Shown here piece by piece: positions 1 through 6,938 of a stretch of 64,000 bases of DNA. Position 1 is the first letter of the stretch. The number at the start of each line of letters is the position of its first letter. This DNA is from G963667075 sp963667075 (lineage in GTDB: Bacteria; Pseudomonadota; Alphaproteobacteria; Micavibrionales; Micavibrionaceae). The stretch lies in assembly GCA_963667075.1 (NCBI GenBank), contig OY762938.1, positions 1-64,000 on the forward strand, in the 5' to 3' direction. The notes below the pieces were generated by a model that searched no databases, was not told the origin of the DNA, and saw nothing but the letters and a program-made list of their open reading frames with translations. Both the position numbers and the translations under genes were made by a program.

Positions 1-245
1 TTTCTAAAACCTCATAAATCTTATTTAACGCTCGAATGCGCGTACTATACACCCATATTTCTCACGAGAAGTGCGCTTATATACCTTTTTACACAGTTTT
101 GTCAAGCGTTCTAAAATACCTTTCGTTCAGCTTGAGTTTATACGCCGTCATGAACAAGCACATTTTCTTGAAAAAAGAGCTGTATAGTAGCCTCTGTTGA
201 CATAATAGATTATTTTATACTAAGCTGCGCCAAATAATCAATTGT
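1..245. other. AT-rich stretch with no recognised gene
   Basis: No convincing coding frame, tRNA or rRNA is visible here. A TTGACA hexamer lies at 197-202, but no well-spaced -10 follows (TATACT at 216-221 is only 13 bases away), so I do not call a promoter. The stretch may hold the upstream region of a gene outside the window. It ends where the palindromic element at 246 begins. Confidence 0.5.
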
Positions 246-413
246 TATAGAAGGCTTTCGCAAAAGTCAAAAAATACTCGCTTTTTCTTTTCCCGCCCCT
301 GCTTTCGCAGGGGTAAACTCCAGCAGGAATCTTTTAAAAAAAAAACAATGAGTTAAAGATCCCGGTTTTCACGGGGAAAGCAATAATCTGACCTTTTGCG
401 AAAGGAGTCTATA
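246..413. repeat. Palindromic MITE-like repeat element, copy A
   Basis: The element is bounded by imperfect terminal inverted repeats of about 24 bases (246-269 and 389-413). Each outer end reads TATAGA, and both arms share the core CTTTCGCAAAAG. Inside is a perfect 7-bp hairpin (CCCCTGC, TTTC loop, 296-313). The right half, 332-413, closely matches 41288-41366, so this is a dispersed element present at least twice in the window. It encodes no protein. The small size, terminal inverted repeats and TA at both ends suggest a non-autonomous MITE moved by a transposase from elsewhere; that origin is inference. The right end lies only 12 bases before the next gene's start codon, so the element may supply part of that gene's 5' region. 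Confidence 0.75.
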
Positions 414-425
414 GAGGATAGGGTG

Positions 426-1004
426 ATGAAAAATATAGTAAAAGCTACGCTTTTTATGTTGCTTGGCACGTTTCTGAGCGGCGGACAACAGATAGCAGGA
501 GACCCAAAAGTGGGAGATAATTCTTTTGGAAATACGAATCGCTGTCTCATCGAAGCATTTAATTCTGTTCAAATCCCGAATGCCGTGGTCGAAAGCAAGA
601 TAAGAGACGATGGAACGGAAATTCATCGCAGGCAGGCTACTGAAACCTATGAGGGAGGCAGAGTTTCTATTACCTCTTATGCCGAGATTGATTCGCCCGA
701 TAGAAAGGTGTCTTTTTCAGTGTATCATGATGGAACAAAATCTATGGCTGTCGCAGATGCGACGGGTGCAAGACTTATTCTGGAATTTAGAGGACCCTCT
801 ATGAAAAAACGTAACGGACAAATCCATATAGGTTCTACCAGGGCGTTTAGTACACCTCATGGAGAATGGACGGTTGCGGCTGTTGAGACCATGGAAAATA
901 CATTTACGAAATGCATGGGCCTGCCGAATTCTCATCTTCGTTCGGATTCTGCAGCAACATCGGTTTCTTTGCCTCCTCCTCATCCGCCAGCACCGGTTAT
1001 GTAA
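426..1004 (+). CDS. Small putative secreted protein of unknown function
   Basis: This encodes 192 residues that I do not recognise. The ATG at 426 follows a purine-rich AGAGGATAGGG. A TTG 30 bases upstream in frame would start inside the repeat element and is less likely. The N-terminus has a lysine followed by a hydrophobic run (about residues 5-20, LFMLLGTFL), consistent with a Sec signal peptide, so periplasmic location is inferred. The body is mixed polar sequence with two cysteines that could form a disulphide. The C-terminus ends in a proline-rich tail (PPPHPPAP). It is convergent with lexA, with only 6 bases between the stops. No domain or neighbour gives a function. Confidence 0.6.
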   Translation: MKNIVKATLFMLLGTFLSGGQQIAGDPKVGDNSFGNTNRCLIEAFNSVQIPNAVVESKIRDDGTEIHRRQATETYEGGRVSITSYAEIDSPDRKVSFSVYHDGTKSMAVADATGARLILEFRGPSMKKRNGQIHIGSTRAFSTPHGEWTVAAVETMENTFTKCMGLPNSHLRSDSAATSVSLPPPHPPAPVM

Positions 1005-1010
1005 CGTCAT

Positions 1011-1694
1011 TCAGCGATAGGAGCGGTATAGCGTGGCGAGTTGTCCCTGAATTTGTACCCGGTCAGAGGAAAATGTACGTGGTTCATAATCATCATTCTC
1101 AGGATGGAGGATAACCTGCCCGTCTTTGCGTTGCAGGCGTTTCAATGTGACTTCTTCGCCGTCCACAAGGGCCACGGCGATTTCACCATCGCGTACTGTT
1201 TCTGTGCGTTTTATAATGACGATATCTTTGTCATGGATACCGGCTTTGATCATGGAATCTCCCTCGACCTTAAGCGCGTAGAATTCCCCCACACCTAAAA
1301 GAGCTGTAGGCATTTCGAACATATCGCCCTCATTTCGGATGGCTTCGATAGGGGTGCCGGCCGCTATTTTTCCGTACAAAGGGATTTGCTGTAGACCTTG
1401 AGAGATTTCCCCTATAACAGAGTCGATGGCTTGGGATGTTCTTGCCGCTAAAGAGGTATCACCGGATTTGGGGTGATATCCTTCGGGGAGTTTTTTTACC
1501 TCTAGTGCACGGGCGCGGTGTGGCAGGCGTTCCAGATAGCCGCGTTCTACCAGCGCGGTTATAAGGCGGTGAATACCTGATTTGGATTTCAGACCGAGCG
1601 CATCTTTCATTTCATCAAAGGAAGGCGCAATTTCGCCAGCCGTCATCCGTTCATGAATAAGGATTAACAAGTCTCTTTGTTTTTTTGTTAGCAT
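1011..1694 (-). CDS. lexA: LexA SOS repressor
   Basis: LexA represses DNA-damage genes and cleaves itself when stimulated by RecA filaments. The 227 residues show an N-terminal winged helix (about 1-65, with GLKSKSGIHRLITALVERGY as the recognition region) and a C-terminal S24 peptidase domain. Visible functional residues are the Ala112-Gly113 cleavage site in KIAAGTP, the nucleophile Ser147 in EGDSMI and the general base Lys185 in VTLKRL. The gene lies just downstream of trpC on the same strand. It has its own promoter in the 73-base gap, with a repeated GTT-type motif that may be an autoregulatory operator. In many alphaproteobacteria moaC and moeA lie between trpC and lexA; they are absent here. 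Confidence 0.97.
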   Translation of the reverse strand: MLTKKQRDLLILIHERMTAGEIAPSFDEMKDALGLKSKSGIHRLITALVERGYLERLPHRARALEVKKLPEGYHPKSGDTSLAARTSQAIDSVIGEISQGLQQIPLYGKIAAGTPIEAIRNEGDMFEMPTALLGVGEFYALKVEGDSMIKAGIHDKDIVIIKRTETVRDGEIAVALVDGEEVTLKRLQRKDGQVILHPENDDYEPRTFSSDRVQIQGQLATLYRSYR

Positions 1695-1732
1695 TATTGA
1701 TGTCCTGTATTTCTTCCTTGATTCCGTATGAA

Positions 1733-1768
1733 ATCTTATTTTGTTTCCGTTTTGTTGTCAATATGTTC
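1733..1768 (-). promoter_or_regulatory. lexA promoter with possible LexA operator
   Basis: Reading the minus strand, TTGACA (1761-1756) is followed after exactly 17 bases by TAAGAT (1738-1733), a good sigma-70-type promoter 38 bases upstream of the lexA ATG. The plus strand over the same bases carries GTTT (1743), GTTG (1754) and GTTC (1765) at 11-base steps. Alphaproteobacterial LexA boxes are GTTC-N7-GTTC, so 1754-1768 matches with one mismatch and lies on the -35. Autorepression by LexA is therefore plausible but rests on a one-mismatch site. Confidence 0.55.
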
Positions 1769-2559
1769 TATGGACTAAGCAAATCCCTGACGGCTTGCTC
1801 AATATTTTCCTGCCGCATAAGGCTTTCTCCGACGAGGAAGCCATCATAGCCACTTTCAAAAAGTTTTTTAAGATCGCTATGCGTGTAAATACCACTTTCG
1901 GCAATTTTTATTGTGTTTTGAGTCATGTTTGTTAACAGATCAAAGGAAACCTGTAAGTCAACATCAAGTGTTTTCAAGTTGCGGCAATTCACCCCGATCA
2001 TGCGGGGCGAAAATTTGGAAGTTCGTTCCAGTTCTTCCTTATTGTGAACCTCAACAAGCACGGCCATGCTGAGTTCTGTTGCAAGGGCATATAGTTTTGC
2101 TGCCAGTTCATCGGACAGGGCCGCCATGATCAGCAAGATGCAGTCAGCCCCGAGCACCCGGCTTTCGTATATCTGATAGGGATCAACCATAAAGTCTTTT
2201 CGCAGGACGGGCAGGGGAGAAAACGACTTGACCTCTTCAAGATAGGCATCCTCTCCTTGAAAATAAGGTGTATCCGTTAAAATAGACAGACATGTTGCGC
2301 CGCCTGATTCGTAGGCTTTTGCAATGGCCTCTGGATTAAAATCGGCGCGTATAAGGCCTTTACTCGGCGAGGCTTTTTTAAGCTCGGAAATAAGAGCCGG
2401 TTCGCCTCTTTTTTTCTTTTCCTCTATAGCGTCATAGAAAGAAATAATGGTGGGGGCCGCCTCTATTTTTTCTTTAAGCTGATCAAGCGATAGTATCGCT
2501 TTTTGTTGCTCTACATGTTCTTTTTTTCGGGCGCAGATTTCCTCTAATACATTGCTCAT
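1768..2559 (-). CDS. trpC: Indole-3-glycerol phosphate synthase TrpC
   Basis: This cytosolic TIM-barrel enzyme closes the indole ring, converting CdRP to indole-3-glycerol phosphate in tryptophan synthesis. The 263 residues show the family markers ALISELKKASPSKG (substrate-binding loop), VLRKDFMVDPYQIYE (catalytic lysine), VEVHNKEEL, GVNCRNLKT and AESGI near residues 220-225. Length is normal for a monofunctional enzyme, with no TrpF fused. It is the last gene of a trpG-trpD-trpC unit; trpD ends 6 bases upstream. trpF, trpB and trpA are not in the window. Confidence 0.97.
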   Translation of the reverse strand: MSNVLEEICARKKEHVEQQKAILSLDQLKEKIEAAPTIISFYDAIEEKKKRGEPALISELKKASPSKGLIRADFNPEAIAKAYESGGATCLSILTDTPYFQGEDAYLEEVKSFSPLPVLRKDFMVDPYQIYESRVLGADCILLIMAALSDELAAKLYALATELSMAVLVEVHNKEELERTSKFSPRMIGVNCRNLKTLDVDLQVSFDLLTNMTQNTIKIAESGIYTHSDLKKLFESGYDGFLVGESLMRQENIEQAVRDLLSP

Positions 2560-2565
2560 GCTTTT

Positions 2566-3582
2566 TTAATGTCCTTTTGAAAAAGAAATGTATTGTTCAA
2601 GAATGTTCAGCGCTGCACCGCTTTCTATCGCATCAGAGGCTCTGGACACGGCAGATTTCAAGGTGTGTTCCTTGCCTGCGATGTTCAGGATAGCGGCTGT
2701 ATTGGCCAGAACGATATTACGATAGGGGCCCTGCTCTCCTTCTAAAAGGGCGTGCAAGGCTTTGGCGTTTGTTTCAGAATCGCCGCCTTTTAAATCGTCT
2801 GGTGCACAAGGCGGAAGCCCGAAATCATCTGGTGAGAGCGTTTTTTCGGTGATATGGCCGTTTTCCAAAATGGCAATATCTGTATCGGTCGTTAATGTAA
2901 TTTCGTCCATGCCATCACGTCCGTGCACAAGCCAGGCTTTGTGGCTTCCAAGATTATGGAGGGCTTGTGCCATGGGGACCATCCATTTTTTGTCAAAAAC
3001 GCCGAGCAACTGATATTTCGTATCCGCCGGATTGGCCAGTGGTCCAAGCAGGTTGAAGAGCGTTCTAAACCCAAGGCTTTTTCTTACCGGCATAACATGT
3101 TTCATCGCTTGATGATGGTGTTGTGCCATAAGAAAGCAAAAGTTAAACTGCTGCAGGGCTGTTTCCAGTCTTTCTTTTGACATGTCCAGGGAAACACCGA
3201 GGGCTTCCAGAACATCTGCGGCCCCTGATTGGGAGCTGGCCGCGCGATTGCCGTGTTTTGCGACAGGAACACCGCATGCGGCGCAGACAAGTGCGACAGC
3301 CGTGGAAATGTTATAGGTGCCTGTATGGTCTCCGCCTGTACCGCAGCAATCAACCGTGCCTTCCGGGGCTTTGATATGAGAGGCTTTTTCTCTTAGAACG
3401 GCGGCAGCCCCTGTAATTTCTTCTGCTGTTTCGCCGCGCAAAGACAGCCCCATGAGAAAAGCCGCTATTTGTGGATCTGACGCCTCACCTGACATGATGA
3501 TGTTCATGGCTTCATGCATGGTCGGCTCTGACAGAACCTCTCCTTGCTGAATCATTTTTAAAATATCGGTGAGAGTGGTCAT
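2566..3582 (-). CDS. trpD: Anthranilate phosphoribosyltransferase TrpD
   Basis: TrpD transfers phosphoribose from PRPP to anthranilate, the second step of tryptophan synthesis. The 338 residues have the expected helical N-terminal domain and the PRPP-binding loop VDCCGTGGDHTGTYNIST near residues 77-94. KHGNRAASSQSGAADVLEALG follows, as do the acidic metal-binding region GRDGMDEIT and LGPLANPA. The length is typical. It lies 15 bases downstream of trpG and 6 bases upstream of trpC, so the three are almost certainly co-transcribed. Confidence 0.97.
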   Translation of the reverse strand: MTTLTDILKMIQQGEVLSEPTMHEAMNIIMSGEASDPQIAAFLMGLSLRGETAEEITGAAAVLREKASHIKAPEGTVDCCGTGGDHTGTYNISTAVALVCAACGVPVAKHGNRAASSQSGAADVLEALGVSLDMSKERLETALQQFNFCFLMAQHHHQAMKHVMPVRKSLGFRTLFNLLGPLANPADTKYQLLGVFDKKWMVPMAQALHNLGSHKAWLVHGRDGMDEITLTTDTDIAILENGHITEKTLSPDDFGLPPCAPDDLKGGDSETNAKALHALLEGEQGPYRNIVLANTAAILNIAGKEHTLKSAVSRASDAIESGAALNILEQYISFSKGH

Positions 3583-3597
3583 GTGCTTTACGCCATT

Positions 3598-4170
3598 TTA
3601 TTTTGTTGTTTTTAGAAATGTCTCTAGCATTTTGTGTCCATGCTCTGTGGCAATGCTTTCGGGATGGAACTGTACACCGTGGATCGGTTTTTCCTTGTGC
3701 ATGAGCCCCATGATCAGACCGTCCTCTGTCTCGGCTGTGACCTCCAGACAGTCAGGGAGAGTCTCTCTGTCAACAATCAGAGAATGGTAACGTGTTGCTG
3801 TCAGAGGGGATGGCAGGGCTTCAAAAATACTTTTGTTGCGATGCGTGATCTTTGACACCTTTCCATGCAAAGGCGCGGGCGCCCTGATAACATCACCGCC
3901 TAAGGCCTGCCCGATGGATTGATGGCCAAGGCATACGCCGAAAAGCGGCAAGTTATGTTCGCTCGCATATTTGACCATGGGTAGACATATCCCGGATTGT
4001 TCAGGATTTCCGGGGCCGGGCGATATAATAACGCCTTGCGGATTCTTGGCCGCAATCTCTTCCACCGTGATTTTATCGTTACGGTGAATCTCTATCTCTG
4101 CCCCGAGATCGCCGAAATACTGGACCAGATTGTAGGTAAAGCTGTCATAGTTGTCGATTAAGATAAGCAT
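3598..4170 (-). CDS. trpG: Anthranilate synthase glutamine amidotransferase subunit TrpG
   Basis: TrpG releases ammonia from glutamine for TrpE. The 190 residues form a class I glutamine amidotransferase. The nucleophilic cysteine is in FGVCLGHQSIG (about residue 78), the oxyanion strand in IISPGPGNP, and the catalytic His-Glu in VQFHPESIATEHG (about 167-179). It could also serve 4-amino-4-deoxychorismate synthase as PabA, since many bacteria share one subunit. Its place directly before trpD and trpC makes tryptophan the main role. The gene is separated from trpE by the divergently transcribed gene at 4223, so it must have its own promoter in the 52-base divergent gap or upstream inside that gene. 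Confidence 0.95.
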   Translation of the reverse strand: MLILIDNYDSFTYNLVQYFGDLGAEIEIHRNDKITVEEIAAKNPQGVIISPGPGNPEQSGICLPMVKYASEHNLPLFGVCLGHQSIGQALGGDVIRAPAPLHGKVSKITHRNKSIFEALPSPLTATRYHSLIVDRETLPDCLEVTAETEDGLIMGLMHKEKPIHGVQFHPESIATEHGHKMLETFLKTTK

Positions 4171-4222
4171 TCCGTTTTTATGGCGTGACAGAGAAAGGAA
4201 ATCAAGTTATTTAAAGGGGATC

Positions 4223-5305
4223 ATGTCGCATTCTCCGCGGAACCAGAACCAAACCTTGAAATTTATTGTGATTGGCATCTTTTTTATGATTCTTGCCGAT
4301 CGCTTTCTTCTGCCTGAGGGGACCGCTTTTCACGAACTTTGGAACAAGCCTGCTCAGGTGGTTGAGATAGCGCATGAAGAAACAGGCCAGCCGGACTGGT
4401 ATGAAGAAAATATTCCAGCGCCGGAGCCGGAAGACGATGCACAGGATAACATTGTTTTGGAACCATACGGCCCTTTCCAAAGACCTATAGCGTTGCCTGA
4501 TATTTTTGATGAATGCTTGCCGCCGGTTGAACCTGTAGATGCGCCTGTAAAAGAACCTGAAAAGGACGTGCCACTCTGGCGTAAGAATGCGGTGCCCTTC
4601 GATGTTGCGCCGAACAAGCCAAAGATTGCGATTGTTATAGATGACTTAGGCCCTGCCCATAAACAAACAGAAGAGATTATAGCCCTGCCGTCTCCTCTAA
4701 CTCTGGCTTTTCTGCCTTATGCCAAAGACTTGCCGGATAAGACCGGGCAAGCAAAAGCGCAAGGGCATGAGATTCTGATTCATATGCCTATGAAGCCTTT
4801 AAGCGACAAAGTGAACTCTGGGCCTTTGACGCTTCAAGCCGGGATGAGCGCAGAAAAAATGGAAGCGTATCTTGAGACGGCTTTTAAGGCTGTTGATGGC
4901 TCTGCCGGAATGAATAATCATATGGGAAGCTCTTTCACGAAAGAGGATAAGGCTGTGGATATGTTTATGGATATCTTGTCGAAAAAGGGAATGTTCTTTT
5001 TGGATTCCCGTACGACCAGTGAGACCGTCTGTGAAATTGCAGCGGATAAGCATAGTGTTCCCTTTGTTTCGAGAGATGTTTTCCTGGATCACAAAAACGA
5101 AAAAGAATTCATTGAAAACGCCCTGAAAGAGGTTGAGCGTATAGCAAAAAAACATGGCCAGGTTATTGCGATTGGACATCCGCATACACTGACCATAAAG
5201 GCACTGGAAAAGTGGATTCCAGAGGTTAAAGCCAGAGGATTTCAACTTGTGCCTTTGAGTGTTCTTGTCAAAGAAAAAGTGCAAAATAATAGTGCTTTGC
5301 ATTGA
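4223..5305 (+). CDS. Divergent polysaccharide deacetylase family protein (YibQ-like), conserved form
   Basis: This 360-residue protein is anchored in the inner membrane by one N-terminal segment (about residues 12-30, FIVIGIFFMILADRFLL). An acidic, proline-rich linker follows, then a periplasmic domain of the divergent polysaccharide deacetylase family (DUF610/YibQ). Conserved family motifs are intact: IAIVIDDLGP, LIHMPMKP, GMNNHMGS, FFLDSRT, DVFLDH and IGHPHTLT. The ATG at 4223 follows AAAGGGGA at good spacing; an upstream in-frame start at 4151 would run into trpG. The gene interrupts the trp genes, between trpE and trpGDC. A second, degenerate paralogue lies at 51121-52329 beside ctpA and envC, where this family is usually found. 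The substrate is unknown; a role with peptidoglycan or glycan hydrolases is inferred from that context. Confidence 0.88.
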   Translation: MSHSPRNQNQTLKFIVIGIFFMILADRFLLPEGTAFHELWNKPAQVVEIAHEETGQPDWYEENIPAPEPEDDAQDNIVLEPYGPFQRPIALPDIFDECLPPVEPVDAPVKEPEKDVPLWRKNAVPFDVAPNKPKIAIVIDDLGPAHKQTEEIIALPSPLTLAFLPYAKDLPDKTGQAKAQGHEILIHMPMKPLSDKVNSGPLTLQAGMSAEKMEAYLETAFKAVDGSAGMNNHMGSSFTKEDKAVDMFMDILSKKGMFFLDSRTTSETVCEIAADKHSVPFVSRDVFLDHKNEKEFIENALKEVERIAKKHGQVIAIGHPHTLTIKALEKWIPEVKARGFQLVPLSVLVKEKVQNNSALH

Positions 5306-5336
5306 ACATAAGACACAAGACACGTTTCTTTGATGC

Positions 5337-5419
5337 GTCACCCGCGAGAGAGGCCTTTTAGGCCAAACATAAACAGCGTGACTCCAGAACAAAGAGCACT
5401 TCATATGCCGTGCACATTA
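5337..5419. repeat. Dispersed intergenic repeat, family 2, copy 1
   Basis: This matches 44717-44804 almost base for base over about 80 bases. Shared blocks include GCGAGAGAGGCCTTTT, CAGCGTGACTCCAGAACAAA and TGCACATTA. The copy lies between two convergent genes. It holds GGCC-TTTTA-GGCC and GTCAC/GTGAC blocks that can fold, so it may help end transcription from either side. No protein frame fits it. Confidence 0.75.
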
Positions 5420-5426
5420 AGAAAGA

Positions 5427-6938
5427 TCAGTTTTTTTTGGTAAGAAGCACAGCATCTTCAGCGGCACTGACGAGGGCGCGGGCTTTGTTGCAAGTCTCTT
5501 CATATTCTTTTGTGGGATCGCTGTCTGCGACAACGCCGGCACCAGCTTGAACGTAGACTTTGTTATCTTTAACAAGGGCTGTTCGTAGGGCGATACAGGT
5601 ATCAACATTGCCGTTTCCGTCCAGATATCCGACACAGCCGCCATAATAGCTGCGGCGTTCCGGTTCCAGTTCGTCAATGATTTCCATAGCTCTGATTTTT
5701 GGTGCACCGCTGACTGTGCCTGCTGGAAAGCCTGCAAAAAGTGCGTCAAGAGAATCCAGTGCAGGATCAAGCGTGCCCTCAACATTGGATACGATGTGCA
5801 TCACATGAGAATAGTATTCGATAAAGAAATCATCTGTAACGTTTACAGTACCCGTCTTGGCAACGCGCCCCACATCGTTTCTGCCAAGATCAAGCAGCAT
5901 AAGATGCTCTGCCCGTTCTTTTGGATCGGAGAGGAGCTCTTTGGCCAGAGCCTTATCTTCTTCGGTTGTTTTTCCCCGTTTTCGGGTTCCCGCTATCGGG
6001 CGTACGGTAACTGTATTATCTCTGACCCTGGCCATAATTTCGGGGCTAGAGCCAACCAGAGCACCGTCTCCAAAGTCCAGATGGAAGAGGAAAGGCGACG
6101 GGTTCAGTCGGCGCAATGAACGGTACAGATCAAAAGAAGACAGATCAAAATCAAAGGAAAAACGCTGTGCCGGTACAACCTGAAAAATGTCACCGGCATA
6201 AATGTACTCAATCGCCTTTTTTACGGCATTCTCATAATCCTGCTGTGACATGTTTGAGGAAATATCCAGTGGGAGAGAGAGCGTACTTCTTTTGTTTTTG
6301 TCGAAGGGGAAAGCGTTCAGCAGTTTTTCCTGTGCTTTTTTTATTTTATTGTAGCTTTTCTCGAAAACATCTCTAGCAGAGACATTTGTGTTATGGGCGT
6401 GCTCATAAACAGGGGCCACAAAACACATCATGTGCTTTATGTTGTCAAAAATGACCATCAGGCGGGGACGGATCATATATGAATCTGGGATGTTCAACGG
6501 GTCTGGATTGGTGTCTGGAATGTCTTCGATCAACCGGATCATGTCATATCCCATATAGCCAAACAGACCGGACGCGCCCATAGGTGGGATATCAGAGTCG
6601 ACGGAATCAATCTTGCAGTGCTGCATAAGGGCTCTTAAGGCTGTTAAAGGCGCTATACCAGCTTCTTCTTTCCAGTCATCGGCGGGACGTTCTTTAAGGA
6701 ATGATTTCCCGTTTTTGCATTGCCAGATTAAATCCGGGTCCAGGCCGATAGCTGAGTAACGCCCCAGCACTGCACCACCTTCTACGGATTCCAGCAGAAA
6801 ACTGTTTATGGTCTCGCCACCTGTCAATTTCATGTAGGTGGAGACGGGGGTCTCCAGATCAGCCACATGCCATTCGTAGACGAGTTGTGTTTGTCCATTC
6901 TTAAAGTTCTCTACAAAGGCATCCAGCTCGCAAGGCAT
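5427..6938 (-). CDS. trpE: Anthranilate synthase component I TrpE
   Basis: TrpE makes anthranilate from chorismate using ammonia supplied by TrpG. The 503 residues contain the N-terminal regulatory domain with the tryptophan-binding LLESVEGG (about residues 48-55). The chorismate-binding domain has VPAQRFSF, RPIAGTRKRG, DLGRNDVGRV, HIVSNVEG, PAGTVSGAPKIRAMEII and YVQAGAGVVADS. The start codon overlaps the ppiD stop by one base (TAATG), so trpE is translationally coupled to ppiD and lies in that operon. Feedback inhibition by tryptophan is expected from the family. No leader-peptide attenuator was seen. Confidence 0.97.
   Translation of the reverse strand: MPCELDAFVENFKNGQTQLVYEWHVADLETPVSTYMKLTGGETINSFLLESVEGGAVLGRYSAIGLDPDLIWQCKNGKSFLKERPADDWKEEAGIAPLTALRALMQHCKIDSVDSDIPPMGASGLFGYMGYDMIRLIEDIPDTNPDPLNIPDSYMIRPRLMVIFDNIKHMMCFVAPVYEHAHNTNVSARDVFEKSYNKIKKAQEKLLNAFPFDKNKRSTLSLPLDISSNMSQQDYENAVKKAIEYIYAGDIFQVVPAQRFSFDFDLSSFDLYRSLRRLNPSPFLFHLDFGDGALVGSSPEIMARVRDNTVTVRPIAGTRKRGKTTEEDKALAKELLSDPKERAEHLMLLDLGRNDVGRVAKTGTVNVTDDFFIEYYSHVMHIVSNVEGTLDPALDSLDALFAGFPAGTVSGAPKIRAMEIIDELEPERRSYYGGCVGYLDGNGNVDTCIALRTALVKDNKVYVQAGAGVVADSDPTKEYEETCNKARALVSAAEDAVLLTKKN

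Noticed and set aside
197..221. TTGACA followed by TATACT as a promoter
   Set aside because: The spacing is only 13 bases, too short for a normal sigma-70 promoter, and no gene follows at a suitable distance.
5417..5785. Reading frames overlapping trpE, lpd, pyrG and other housekeeping genes on the opposite strand or in other frames
   Set aside because: They follow the codon structure of well-supported genes, lack ribosome sites and show no independent protein features.
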